Source: Madurella fahalii (taxonomy: Eukaryota; Ascomycota; Sordariomycetes; Sordariales). Taken from it: a stretch of 64,000 nucleotides of DNA. Within the stretch, counting starts at the first letter, position 1. Each line of letters begins with the position of its first letter. Shown piece by piece: positions 42,887 through 54,226 of this stretch. The DNA is taken from assembly GCA_029876055.1 (NCBI GenBank), contig CM056880.1, positions 248,001-312,000 on the forward strand, read 5' to 3'. Below the pieces are notes generated by a model. It was given only the letters and a program-made list of their open reading frames with translations. It did no database searches and was not told where the DNA came from. The position numbers and the translations under genes are program-made.

Positions 42887-43572
42887 ATTGAGTTTTGTTG
42901 AAGATTGAAAGTGTTGTTTAGTGTATACCTGTATTGGACGAAGTTGTTTGAGTGCCAGATGGTTTTGAGAACTTAAGCTGCCCTGTCTCTGTAACTTCCT
43001 CCGACTTTATAATCGCGACCTGCCACTGACCATGCTACCTTTTGAGGAGCCTTGGCGGCTTGGAAATCTTACCGGAGACTTTCTCATTTGCAATGCTGAA
43101 TCCAACTGACTAAGGTAGACCGTGAGCGATAATATTAAGCCCCTAATTCAGGTAAACAACGTCACGAGCCGTGACATGCTTCTCAACTCACAAGCCGTAA
43201 TAAATTAAAGCGGAATTTAATACATTACATCTTGACGTCACATGGACTCACAGACAAGACCAAAAAGGCATTTAAACTGATGTAAGGTATTTCTGACACG
43301 TGTACATACTTGTATTACCCCACGTAAGGGGCTTGTTGCCCAAGACGGAAATGGATATGACTGTGCTACTTGACATCGCAGTTAGCCCGATTGCCCCTTG
43401 TCCCCAGAACATTGTACAGTATCCGGTTACACGCGTTCTGATTATTCTTGCTTGCCCATCTGAATACATCAAAGTTTTGGCAGCAACCTTTGGGCTCTCC
43501 CCCCTTTCCCTTCCCGGCCTCATCCAACCACATCGCTACCCTCGTATTATCTGCACTACACTTAAGGCAATC
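42887..43572. promoter_or_regulatory. Divergent promoter of second precursor and UstYa gene
   Basis: This 686 bp region separates the two start codons. On the minus strand TATAAA lies at 43011-43006, about 120 bp before the precursor ATG, the same distance as in the first module. An upstream open frame leads into the + strand gene without an ATG in good context before 43573. Confidence 0.55.
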
Positions 43573-44632
43573 ATGTTGCCGAAAGCGCTGGGTCAATACC
43601 GCTTCTATAGGCTCCCAAGCATCTCTAGCGATGATGAGTCAAGCGAATTCTTGGATAAACAAGCCTTGTACAACTCCGCTCGGAATGTCGAATGTCCGGC
43701 CTGCCAGCGCATCTACTCTCCTCCGCGCTCGTACCTCTGGGACGCAGTTCCGTGGGTGCTGAGCTGTATGCTCGCCGCAATGTGTCTGGTATTACTTCTC
43801 AGGCTGAATACAACAATTGCTGGGGAATTTGGTACCTTTGAGGAGGGTTTTGTGACTGACGTCGGTATTGAAGCTCACCCGCCTCTCGTTCCGGTGTGAG
43901 CTTGCAAGTAACATTTTGACTTCCACCCAGTTACGCGTCCAATACCACTCGAAAGGGTTCGATTCAGAGGAACGCCGCATTTCATGGCGAACGGAACTTC
44001 GTGGATTAACCCGGTAGACCCCAAAGCGCCATATCCTGAGAACTTGGAGTGTTTCGGAACCCCGAGCCAGGAACTCGACGACAACTGGGATAGTCTGATA
44101 GAAGACAGATACTTTCTCATCACCGAGGAAGAGGCCGAGCGCGCCTGGGGAGACAAGCGACATGAATATGTCGACCCCGGCACTGGAGGCTACATCGCCG
44201 GGTATGTAATTACTTGTCCCAGGGCCACGAATTCAACGTACTCACACTGACGAATTTGAAACAGATTAGACATGTTCCATACTCTGCACTGTGTGGTTAG
44301 CTGCCTCGTCTTAGTTGTGTTCTATGGAGGCGATGAAGGACGCTGACCAACATCCCAGAATGCTGTCCGAAAAGCGTTGCGAAGAGACCACTATCTTGTA
44401 ACCTCCATCCATGGTCCAGACCACACCGGTACAGTACAACCCCATCACCTTCTTTTCAGCACCAAATGCAATCATAGCTGACGGATATATCTGTGCCAAA
44501 GTTCACTGTCTCGAACTCCTCCGCCAGTCCATTCAGTGCTATGGCAGCACCACTCTAATTCCGACCAGGTTCATGGAGGGGTTGGGACACCTCTACAGAG
44601 ACTCGGATCAGAAGCACCTGCCGCTCGTTTAA
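43573..44632 (+). CDS. UstYa-family protein, C-terminus altered by a frameshift
   Basis: Five exons (43573-43864, 43931-44201, 44265-44295, 44359-44428, 44502-44632) join in phase to 264 residues. The N-terminus has a Cys pair (CPACQRIY) before the membrane helix (LSCMLAAMCLVLLLRL). The ectodomain carries DNWDSLIEDRYFLITEEEAE, GTGGYIAG, MFHTLHCV (first HxxHC) and, across the last joint, H-T-V-H-C-L-E-L-L-R-Q-S-I-Q-C (second HxxHC), then LIPTRFMEGLGHLYRDSDQ. The family's next motif (C-R-x-F-x-x-L-x-x-W) appears only in the adjacent frame (STCRSFNFLQKWARER), reached by one base near 44611; that frame ends at 44702. As written the protein stops early at 44632, but both HxxHC motifs are retained, so it may work. 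It is paired divergently with the precursor at 42645-42886. Confidence 0.82.
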
Positions 44633-44702
44633 CTTTCTACAAAAGTGGGCGAGGGAACGGAAAACATATGAGCCTGGCAGGGGTGATCGGGATAAGGTAT
44701 GA

Positions 44703-46341
44703 AGGTAAAGGGGATACCTATATACGCTGAGCTGGAGCCAATGGGCTGTAAGGAGCTTCCCAGAGTAATGAGATGGAAATGAGTGTTGTGTACGTTGGAG
44801 ATCCTCTCCTCTGCATATCTCCTATTTCTGCTCTAGTAAAGATCAGAGTATCACCCTACGTTGCCTTAGTAATATTGCGTGCTCTTTAACGGGATTTACC
44901 ATCGATAGATGGACCTTGGAAATCTGACTCCAGTGTCATATAGGTCTATAGGGTAAGATAGATTGGAGTAGTAGAGTCGGCCGGCCAAGTTCCTCTCTTG
45001 TCTCCCTTTTAGTGGGAAGGTTAACCCCAAACTTTACCCATACTGCATGCACTTTAATGGGACTGCTACTACAAAATGGGCCTTGGAGAGCTCATTCTGG
45101 TTATATATACGACTAGAAGGTGGGATAGATCGTGGCGGTAGGATCAATCAAAGTCCCTCTCACGCCTAGCAGGTCTGAGACTACACCCAATACCTGCTCA
45201 ACGAAGCTCTTCCCAAGTGACAATACGGGACGCAGCCACGCGCCCTCAATATCTCCCAGAACCATCGTTTTTTCCGCATTTTGTCATTCTCTTACTGTCC
45301 TATATCATATTCCGTATCGCGTTATACTGTATTTTTACAAAACCTAGGACTACGCTCAAAGCTGCCATTGCCCATATCCACTGTCCTTCCGGAAACCATC
45401 CGTCATTATCACCGTCTGTCTTTTTCATATCATGCTTCTAGTCCTTCAATACCACCTGGTTCAACTAAGTCATCATGGCCGAGATCACAGTCGATACCAA
45501 CCTCAGCGGTGATGCATGATGGCCGATGGAGTTCATCCTGTTGTGCTTGGAGACCCAGACGACGAGGGACAGCGTGATCTCCCCATAGAGGCTACATCGC
45601 ATGGGATTATAGGTGTTTCAGAGTGGCGCCTGAGTGCGGGTGCAACAGGCTGAAAGCCACCTACTTGCTTTCTGCTAACGTTTAATCCCCGATACTTACT
45701 GGCCGGATATCCTGCCTGCCGTTGCGGAGGTGGAGGGTGCGGACATGCGATTGAACTTTATCTCGGTCAATACTACCAATAAGCATTGCAGTGTGTTGTA
45801 AAGATATCGATGTGGTAAACAAGAAGCAAACCAAGCCACTAGGAGGTTGGTGTACAGCACTGCAATCAGCAGGCAAGTATCAGGTTATTGATCCCGAGCA
45901 AAGAGTCACTGGCAATTGGAGGTATGGTTGGGAACAGTCAATTTGTTTCTCACCATGCCATAGCCTAAGTTCATTAATTATCGCAAGGTCCATCAGCAGA
46001 TATCTGAGACGGACAAGATGAGTCGCCAAGACCTACACCCTTGAAAGAAGGACCTGTTGGTTGCTAGCCGCTGGCACAGGAGATGCGATATCCGGAAGAA
46101 CGAGTATCTGAGCTTGCTTCCCCGGCCCCCACACGAACGTCTTACTATGTGAGAGCGATTGAAGTCATGCGCGGGTGGTTGTCTACTGTCTCAAAATGCA
46201 AACTTGGGGAAAACAATGTCGCTAATTAAGAAGATATCTATGGTGGGTATCCTTCCCGTAACAATAGAAAGCGAGGCTAAAAAGGGGTAAAAGAAAAAGA
46301 ACGTAACAAGTCATTAGAAAGAGCTGAGAACGTTCGTGACC
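44703..46341. other. Decayed sequence between UstYa gene and Ca2+-ATPase
   Basis: 1.6 kb. It contains an imperfect direct duplication (separate entry). A fragment at about 45694-45797 reads WPDILPAVAEVEGADMRLNF and looks like a relic of a coding exon, but I cannot name its family. No intact gene is supported. Confidence 0.45.
44885..45145. repeat. Diverged direct duplication
   Basis: The segments 44885-44972 and 45053-45145 align over their length with shared blocks such as TTTAAxGGG, ATGGxCCTTGGA, ATATA and GATAGAT. Most differences are transitions, as expected of RIP acting on a duplication. Confidence 0.55.
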
Positions 46342-49300
46342 TTATGTCGGCTTCTCCATGGCCGGCGGTCCCCGGGCGGCGGCGAGATCTGTCTTGCTCG
46401 CGCCGGCAGCCTTGGCTTTGACTTTGACCTTCTGATCATGCATATACGCCCTAAATCCTCTCCTGATATGTGTCTCAGCCCGCTTACCACGGATGCTGGT
46501 CAATGTCCGGAGTGGACGAGGCGCTTCGAAACCGTCGGAGTCGCTCTCGGCAGCTGCACCGGCCTGCTTGAGCTTGGCTTGTTCCTCCTCAGACTGGGAC
46601 AAGGGCGACTTTTCGACATCGATCTGCTTCTGCTTCCTCCGGAACAGGTTGATTCGGGGGAGCTTGATATTAGGCACCATAGCGGCGGCCCACTCGTCAG
46701 GGAACTTGCGGATTACGACGCCCCACGGAACTGAGATCGCTCCAAGGCCAATGGACAAACCCCACTCCTTGCCGTCTAGAGGGGTGATGCTGAAGGCCTG
46801 GCCGCCGACAAAGATGATCAAGACCTGTCCGCCAACCATGATGAGGTTGATGACCAGGAAAAAGTAGTTGCGCGTGATGCCCTCAAAAATGTTCAAGCGA
46901 TTGTCCAGACGGCGGTTGCTGAGGGGGGGGAAGATTGGTCAGCGCTGGAGGGGGTTTGGAGGAGGTGATGAAAGTGTGGGAGACTCACTTTATCTCGTTA
47001 AAGATCTGTAACCAGACAAACGTGTTGAAAACGAGTGTCTTGAGCCGTGTTGCTTGGTGACCATCGGCCATATCATAACCAAGCAGCGTTGGGCCCGCAA
47101 AGTTCAGAACCAGAGTAATAGCGAGTTGGCAAATGGCTTGTCCGATAATCATCTTGCCCATGCGGGTGTTAATCAGGGGCGCTGACTTTCTATCAGGTTT
47201 ACGGTCAAGAATCGACGGGGGTGGCGGATCGGTGGCGAGAGCAAGCGCGGCAAAGGTGTCCATGATCAGGTTGACCCAGAGAAGCTGGACGGGTTTGAGC
47301 ACCGACTCTTCGTCAGCGCTCGCAACCGAGGAAACAAAGGTCAAGATGACAGCTGTGACGTTGACAGTGAGTTGGAACTATTGACGGCATCGGCGTTAGC
47401 GAGTGAGGCTAAAAGAACAAAGCGGCAGGATAAACATACCTGCAAGAACTTCTTGACCGCGTCGTTAACAGCTCTACCCCAGCTGATGCCCTTGACAATC
47501 GAAGCGAAATTGTCATCCATGAGGATGATAGCCGCAGCCTCCTTGGCGACCTCTGTACCAGCGATACCCATGGCAAAGCCAATATCTGCCATCTTCAATG
47601 CCGGTGCGTCATTGGTCCCGTCGCCAGTCACAGCAACCGTCTCGCCAAGCTCCTTCAGCGTCTTGACAAGGATCCTCTTGTCCTCGGGACTAGACCGTGC
47701 GAGAACCTGAAGTTTCGGGACAAGCTCTTTGAGCTCTTCATCGCTCTTCCGACGAAACTCGGGGCCTTCCATGGCGATACCACCTTGATCGGGCGTGTAG
47801 ATGCCGCACTCCTTGGCGATCGCCCGGCCGGTGAGGATATTGTCACCTGTAACCATGCGCACAACCACACCAGCGCGTTTGCAATCGTTGATCGCATCCC
47901 GGACCGTGGGTCTCAGTGGGTCCTTGATACCGAAGATGGCCACGAGTGTCATGTCTTGGTGGACTTTGTCGAATACGGCGGCTGTCAACTCCTCTTTGCC
48001 CGCAAGCTCCGGTGGTGGCCACGATTCGAAATCCCGGTAGGACGAGCCGATGGTGCGAAGGGTCTGGCCAGCGTACGAAGTAATGGTGTGTGAGAAGACG
48101 GCACGATCTTCGTCGGTCATCTCGGTTGTAGTCAGCTCCTCGGCGGCGGGATCGGCGATGATCCTAGTGCACTTGGATAGCAGGATCTCAGAAGCGCCCT
48201 TGACATACGCTCGGAACTTCCCGTTGGGCAGTTTGACAACGGTTGCCATGTACTTGACGGCCGAGTCGAAGGGCACCACCTGGACGATGTTTGCGTTGGC
48301 TCGTTCCTCGTCGACGGGTGCAGCGCCGAGGCTGTCGCGGCAGAGCATGAGGAGGGCAACCTCAGTCTTGGAACCGACGAATGTCTTCACGCCATCGACG
48401 TCGCCTTCAAACGCGGTCGAGTTGACAGCATTGGCCTGAACGATGAGCTGCCGGGCTGCGTCGCCTAGAGTCTTTACAAACTCGTCGAGGGGTACATTCG
48501 GGATCTTGAACTTTGGCTCGTCAGCTTCGTCGTTTGGCCCTGCTTCCAGAGGCGGCTCGGTCCCGCCGAAGCTGATGCTCTTGCCCAGGGTCGTAGCCAC
48601 TACCGTCATCTTGTTTTGTGTCAAAGTGCCGGTTTTGTCGGAGCAAACAGTGGTCGCATTACCCATCGTCTCGCACGCCTTGAGAACACGAACGAGATTG
48701 TTATCGCGCATCATCCGGGTGGTCGCGAACGCCAGGGCTAACGTAACTGCTAGCGGTAACCCTTCTGGGACCGCAACCACAACAACCGTGACGGATGTGA
48801 TAAAGAGCCGTAAGAAGTTCTGTCCCTTTTGATCGGGAGTTGCCGTGCTGCCTGGTAGCTCTGCCAGGAACTTGATGAAGAGGACGACGAAGAGAACCAG
48901 AGCGGCGCCGCCACCGAGCTTTGCGATCCAATCGGCCAAGACATTCAGCTTCTTCTGCAGAGGTGTATCTTCATGCTCAGTCTGCATCGACATCATGGTA
49001 CGACCGTAGCTGGAGTTGACGCCCACCGCGGTCACCAGAAAGGTACCGGTTCCTTCGTTGACCTTGCTGCCCGAGATAATAAAGGGGTCGAGCTTCTCAA
49101 TGTCCTCTGGTGGCTGGCCTCCCTTGGCAACATCGTCCAGGACTGCGAACACCTCGTCGGCCGCAACCTTCCTTAACAGATCGGACTCGCCAGTCGCAGA
49201 GGATTCGTCGCATTTGACCCCGTGGCCCTTGATGAAGATGCCATCGACGGGTATGAGGTCACCCGTAGAAAGGTGCATGACGTCACCGACCATGATGTCG

Positions 49301-50256
49301 AACACAGAAATCTCACACGACTTGCCAGAGCGGATAACCTTAACGGTACGGTCGTTATGCTTCTTGTTGAGCTTGTTGAACTGGCGCTCCATCTGCCAGT
49401 CGTTCAAGGTGCCCACGACGACGACGATGATGATGGCAACCATGATGGCGACGCCCTCGACCCATTCGACCTGGGCACCGCCGCCCTCGTGGTGGACACC
49501 AAAGGTCTGGTACAATCCTAGCGCGAGCGACACGACGGCCGCGATGGTCAATAGGATGAGGATCTTGTCGTTGTAGGTGATCCAAGCCAGTTCGAGCAGC
49601 GATTTGCTCTTCTTCTCGGGCAGTCTGTTGTCTCTAAAGACGCGCTTCCGGTCGATGAAGGTATTCTGGCCGTGGTGATCAATCGTTGGCGGGGGGGTAG
49701 AAGGGTTGTCGCCCGCCGGCTCGGGGACCTTATCACCATTTGTGCCATACTTGGGCGTGCCTTTGGGAGCAACCTCTTCAAACGTAACAGCGCCGTCGAG
49801 CGTGGTCTCGTCAATGCTCAGGCCAGAATCGCGGTTGGTGCGCAGCCCCTTCTCCAAACCCGCTAGGCCGCCGAGCGCGTAGAAAGCATCGTAACTCTTG
49901 GGGTTGAGGAGCTTGGACAGCTGACCTGGGGAGAAGGCGAATTTATTATCGTTGACAATGTACATATCCTCGGTGCCGCGGTCGGGAGTGAGGGCATCGT
50001 TTATGTCGAGGGCGAACCGGGCCGGGGCGGGGCGGCTGCCGGCCGGGGTCGCACTTGTCGTACCTAGGCCGTTGTCGGGCCGGGAGGTCGGGGTGGAGCT
50101 CACCGGCTGCGGATGGTCAGACACGAGTGCCGGCATATCATAGTGTGGGGCATGGGGAGACGGCGAAGAAACGCGACCGACTCGCGGACTTCCAGTTGGA
50201 ACATTATTGATGGCCGAGAAACATACCTCTTTGCCTGGGGGATCTGAGTCAGCCAT
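46342..50256 (-). CDS. pmc1: P-type Ca2+-transporting ATPase, PMC1-like
   Basis: Exons 50256-47440, 47377-46989 and 46918-46342 join in phase to 1260 residues. The N-terminal 200 residues are disordered and Pro/Ser-rich, as in fungal PMCA-type pumps. Then come IMVAIIIVVVVGTLNDWQ, the A-domain CDESSATGESD (T-G-E-S), the Ca2+-site helix VVVVAVPEGLPLAVTLALAF, the phosphorylation motif CSDKTGTLTQNK with Asp540, the N-domain, and GDGTNDAPALK at 878. The last exons carry QLLWVNLIMDTFAALALATD and helices 7-10, and a Lys/Arg-rich tail. This is the yeast Pmc1/Neurospora NCA-type family, which pumps cytosolic Ca2+ into the vacuole or out of the cell and is commonly induced by calcineurin-Crz1. No break is seen. 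It is a core gene, marking the edge of the accessory block. Confidence 0.95.
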
Positions 50257-52173
50257 GGTAACGGTACGGGCGACGACTGCTCAATTGAGTAAATGCTCAG
50301 GCAGAAAAAAGTATGGCAAAACCAGGCGTGCGACCTGGTGCGCGGCCAGGCCAAAATAAGAGGAGGCCAAGCAGCACGATGATGCAATGGCGAAGGAAAC
50401 AAAACAAGGAGGCCTCCTGTGTGTAGGGGCAGGCGAAAGAGGGGGGGGGGGAAGAGAAGCAGAGCTTCCTGCTGAGATTTCGCGACGGGCAATAAACAAG
50501 GAAGGAGGACAGAAGGACCTCCAGAGTGATGACGGGGGCAAATGAGCCGGACTCTTGTCGCGGGAGCGAGCCCATTTGAGCTTGGCGCCAGGTACACACG
50601 GCGCAGTACCTACATGCACAGTGCACTACCGCCTGACGGCCGCCGGTGGACGGTTTGGCGGGTGCGTCAGCGTGCCGCTCTGAGCCACTGAACGAGGCTA
50701 ACTCTGGCTAACCATCGCTAACCATGGGGACGGGCTCAATGCTTGCACAATCTGGTAGCACTGTGTGGGGTGTATACAGGTACCTACAGCAGATCAAAGG
50801 GCATGTATCCGGGTGTGCTTGGCGGACAACAAAGTCTGGACTCTGCTTGGCGTGACGCTTGTGCTTTCCCGTCGGATGCGAATCAACAGCGCGAGTGGTC
50901 CACGCTGTCCACGCGGCCCACCCGAAAGGATGCATTTGGGCTCCGCTCTCTTTGTGATAAAAAGCGGTAAACGGGGAGGTAAAACCGCACTTTCACCGCG
51001 GGAATGCACTACTTTATGTATGATGTCGTTGGTATCATTCTACATTCCCTGACGGCGTTGACGCCCAACGGGCATGAGTTCCTTGCATTATCCAAATTAG
51101 CCAATCACCCGTGCTCGCATTCGAGCCCGACGGAAAGCCAAACGAAAGCCACCTGCCCCCTGCTATGCAAGTGATCTCATCCCCGCCCGCCACTCGGCAC
51201 TCTCCGGCCCATCGAATCATGGCCGCAAAAGCTCGAGCTTTGTTCAAGCATCGGATTCCTGCAGCACACCGACAATGTCAAGTTCCCCGGAGTTAGCCAA
51301 GTCAAGGTAGCAACGCCTTGACCTACCGTGCCGATGATGTGAGGCGTGTGTAAATGTTGGGGTGCCGGGGCTGATGAGCTGCGCGTCCTGCAGGTCTCAT
51401 TCGAGCCAGACGCGGTTGACTCACCTAGGTGCTGCGTATTGTACAGTAAGATCTTTGCACCTTGGGCACGGGCTTGCGAATGGCGAGGCGCGTTTGAGAC
51501 CGCGTATCAGCAGCCAATTGCACAGCCAGTCGGTAAAAATGCATTCCCGACGAGACGTGGCGGCTTGGGCCTCAGATGTTTGATTTTAGCCCGCCGAAGC
51601 GCTGTCGGGTGTGGAACGACTTTGGCTCGGCAACGCAAATTCCACCCGACGGATCGCAACCGGGTCCCGCAATCTACATTAGTGCACCTTCGAGTACGTG
51701 TACGAACTCTGTCAGACGGGGACGCCTCGCTGGATGCCTCGGTGGACCTGCGGTGGACCCTGTAAGCTTCACGCCAGCACTGTTAGAGGCGCCACGCCTG
51801 CGCTCAGCAACCTTAAATCAGTGCTGCACACCCTTGCCCGGATTTGAAGCCGATACGCGCAGAGGGAACCGGCGTCGTGAAGGAGCACGTTCCGACTTCT
51901 CGACGTGAGCCGCCGAGAGGTTACTCAAGTGGCAATGATGCTAGTAGGCTCTTGAGGCAACACAACCCCAACTGATGAACCACCTCGGTAAGGTACCTAG
52001 CCGAGGAAAAAAAAAAAAAAAAATGCCAACAGCAAGAAAGGTGTCTCAACTTCCAGTGGAGTCCCTGGGCTATCGTCGCTCATTTCCGAGTGCGGCCTAT
52101 CTTCGCACTAGATGCCTCTTCCAGTCGCCCTGGCCGTTACCCAATCAGGGCTTTCACTAGCGAAACTGAACTT
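50257..52173. other. Intergenic region upstream of Ca2+-ATPase
   Basis: 1.9 kb. The first 350 bp are the pyrimidine-rich leader of the ATPase gene on the minus strand (one T/C homopolymer near 50440). The frames at 51346-51908 show no domain. An A-tract lies at 52006-52022. No gene is supported. Confidence 0.45.
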
Positions 52174-54226
52174 TTACACCCGACACAACCTCCCATTCTG
52201 CGTCTGAACGCCCTGCTCCCCATCCCTTACCTCCCACCCCTCGCTCCCTACCGCAGTCGTTGCGTAAAACACCTGCTTCGGATCCCACTTCTTCTTGAGC
52301 TCCCACAACAGCGGATACTGCTCCCCGTAAAACGTGCTCTGCCACTGGGGCTCATCCACATTCGCCTCGTTCAAATACGCCCCGCCGAACTCGCTCTCGG
52401 GCGAGATGGCTCTAAACGACGGGATGATCTCATCCCTCATCACCTTGGACGCCGCGCTTACTTCCGCCGTGGTCGGGTTTGGGGGGAGCCTTATCGCGCT
52501 CAGGATGAGGAAGCAGACCACGTGGCGAAACGCCGAGCTGACGGCGTTCTCGGCGTAGGCGCGGTTGCGCGGCGCTTGGTGGTACCCCATCAAGACCCGC
52601 CCCAGCTCGCAGTGCTTGCGGATGACGGCGAACGTGGCGTTGAACTTGGCCGGGTCTTCCCAGTTGCCCCGCGGGAGGAGGCGGTTGCCGGGGACCGAGA
52701 CGCGCCCCGCGCCATTGAGGAGGACGTCGCTGCCCCAGGTCGAGGCATAGGCGGGGTAGTAAGCGTCGTGGTACGTCGTGTTGGGGGTGAACGGAATGCC
52801 CAGCTCACGGAGCTTGTCGAACCAGGGCTTGACGAGCGCGTTGAAGGACTCGATGGTGTGGTTGGGCGCGAAGAAGGGCTCCATGCTGAAGCTGTGGGAG
52901 CCGTCGCCCGGGCTGGAGAGGACGAACCATGAGTAGGTGCCCGCGTCGGTGAAGGGGATGAAGAGCGAGAAGTAGGTGCGCATGGCCTCCCAGAAAGCGT
53001 CGGCGCTGACCGTGTCCGAGGTGCCAAAGGAGAAAGTGGAGGTTACAACGGGAACTTTGGGGTGCACCCGGATGATGATGGAGGTGACGACGCCAAAAGT
53101 GCCGCCGCCGCCGCCGCGCATGGCCCAAAAGAGGTCCTTGTTTTCTTCGGGTGAGACGGTGATGAAGCGCCCGTCGGCAGTCACGACCTCGAGAGCCATG
53201 ACGTGGTCAGCCGCCATACCGTACAGGCCGGAAAGCGGGGTGTGACCGCCACCGGCGACGTATCCGCCAGCGTATCCTACACTCTATTCACCGGTTACCC
53301 CGCGTTACAAACCGTGGCGTCCGGAGCCAGATTGCTGACTTACCTCACAGATTCCTCCCAGAGCACTGACACCGTTCTCGTGAGCGGCCTCATACACTTC
53401 CCGCACTGTCACGCCGGCGCCGACCTTCAGCGCCGGCCCCGAGTAGCCGGCGATGTCAAGATGATCATAAAAGGTGATGTCTTTGAGGTTGTGTGTCCAG
53501 ATACTCAGCGCGCCGGCCCCGCTGGACTTGCCCAGGTAGCAGTGGCCCGTGTTCTTGATCACCAGCCGCAGGTTGGCGTTGCGGGCAAAGTTGATTGCGA
53601 GCTGGATCTGGCCAACGTTACTGATATTCACAGCGTAGACCGGGTAGCCTCCGTGTGTGCAGGTGCCGCTGTCGGGATCATCGGTGGGCATGCAAGTTCT
53701 GCCCTGATACAAGGGCCAGAAGATGGAGGTTGGGTCGTTTTCGCTGCACAGAGCCATCAGTAGGTAACCAGGTCAGAACCTCGACGAAGTGCAGTGCTTA
53801 CTGAGTGTACTGGTTGAAGAACGAATCACGCACCGCCTGGCACTTTTCAGCATCATAGACGCCTAGGTTGCGGTAGCAAGGGGCAGCAAGGGGTACGGTC
53901 TTAATGAGCGCTCCGCCCAAAAGTTTGTCGAACGTATCCCATGTGGATTGAGACGGCCACTGGTCGTCTCCAGGGAACACTTTGCAGGCGCCGCTCTTCA
54001 ACCTCTCGGGGTCTACGGCGCTCCCATCGTCAAATACAAACAAATGGGCGTTGTCAGCCGTCGCAATAGTTTCAATAAGCCGTTGAAGCCCGTCTTCGGT
54101 TAGGGATTCTTGCTCGTAACCGAACAGCGGCTGACTGGGAGCAGCGCGGACGGTATCCGGAGCGGTGACGGTGGAAAGGAGGATGGCAATAACCACGCCA
54201 GACAGTGAATACACTCTTTGCATCAT
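52174..54226 (-). CDS. Secreted FAD-linked oxidase, BBE/VAO family
   Basis: Three exons (54226-53802, 53743-53344, 53283-52174) give 644 residues in phase. A signal peptide (GVVIAILLSTVTAPDTVRA) starts the protein; a second in-frame ATG is the next codon. The FAD_binding_4 domain has YPVYAVNISNVGQIQLAINF, then IKNTGHCYLGKSSG (His209, the usual 8-alpha histidyl attachment) and LGGICESVGYAGGYVAGGGH (Cys274, the 6-S-cysteinyl position), so FAD may be held by two bonds. SGLYGMAADHVMALEVVTAD and RGGGGGTFGVVTS complete the fold. The BBE segment is FGGAYLNEANVDEPQWQSTFYG...W. Such enzymes oxidise sugars or secondary metabolites; the substrate is unknown. Intron sites are standard. It lies outside the UstYa block, and a link to it is not shown. 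Confidence 0.93.

Noticed and set aside
49355..49814. Open frames within the Ca2+-ATPase on alternate frames
   Set aside because: Arg/Pro-rich shadow frames inside a well-supported conserved gene.
51346..51908. Plus-strand frames of 110-139 codons
   Set aside because: No domain, overlapping in different frames, and no promoter-like context.
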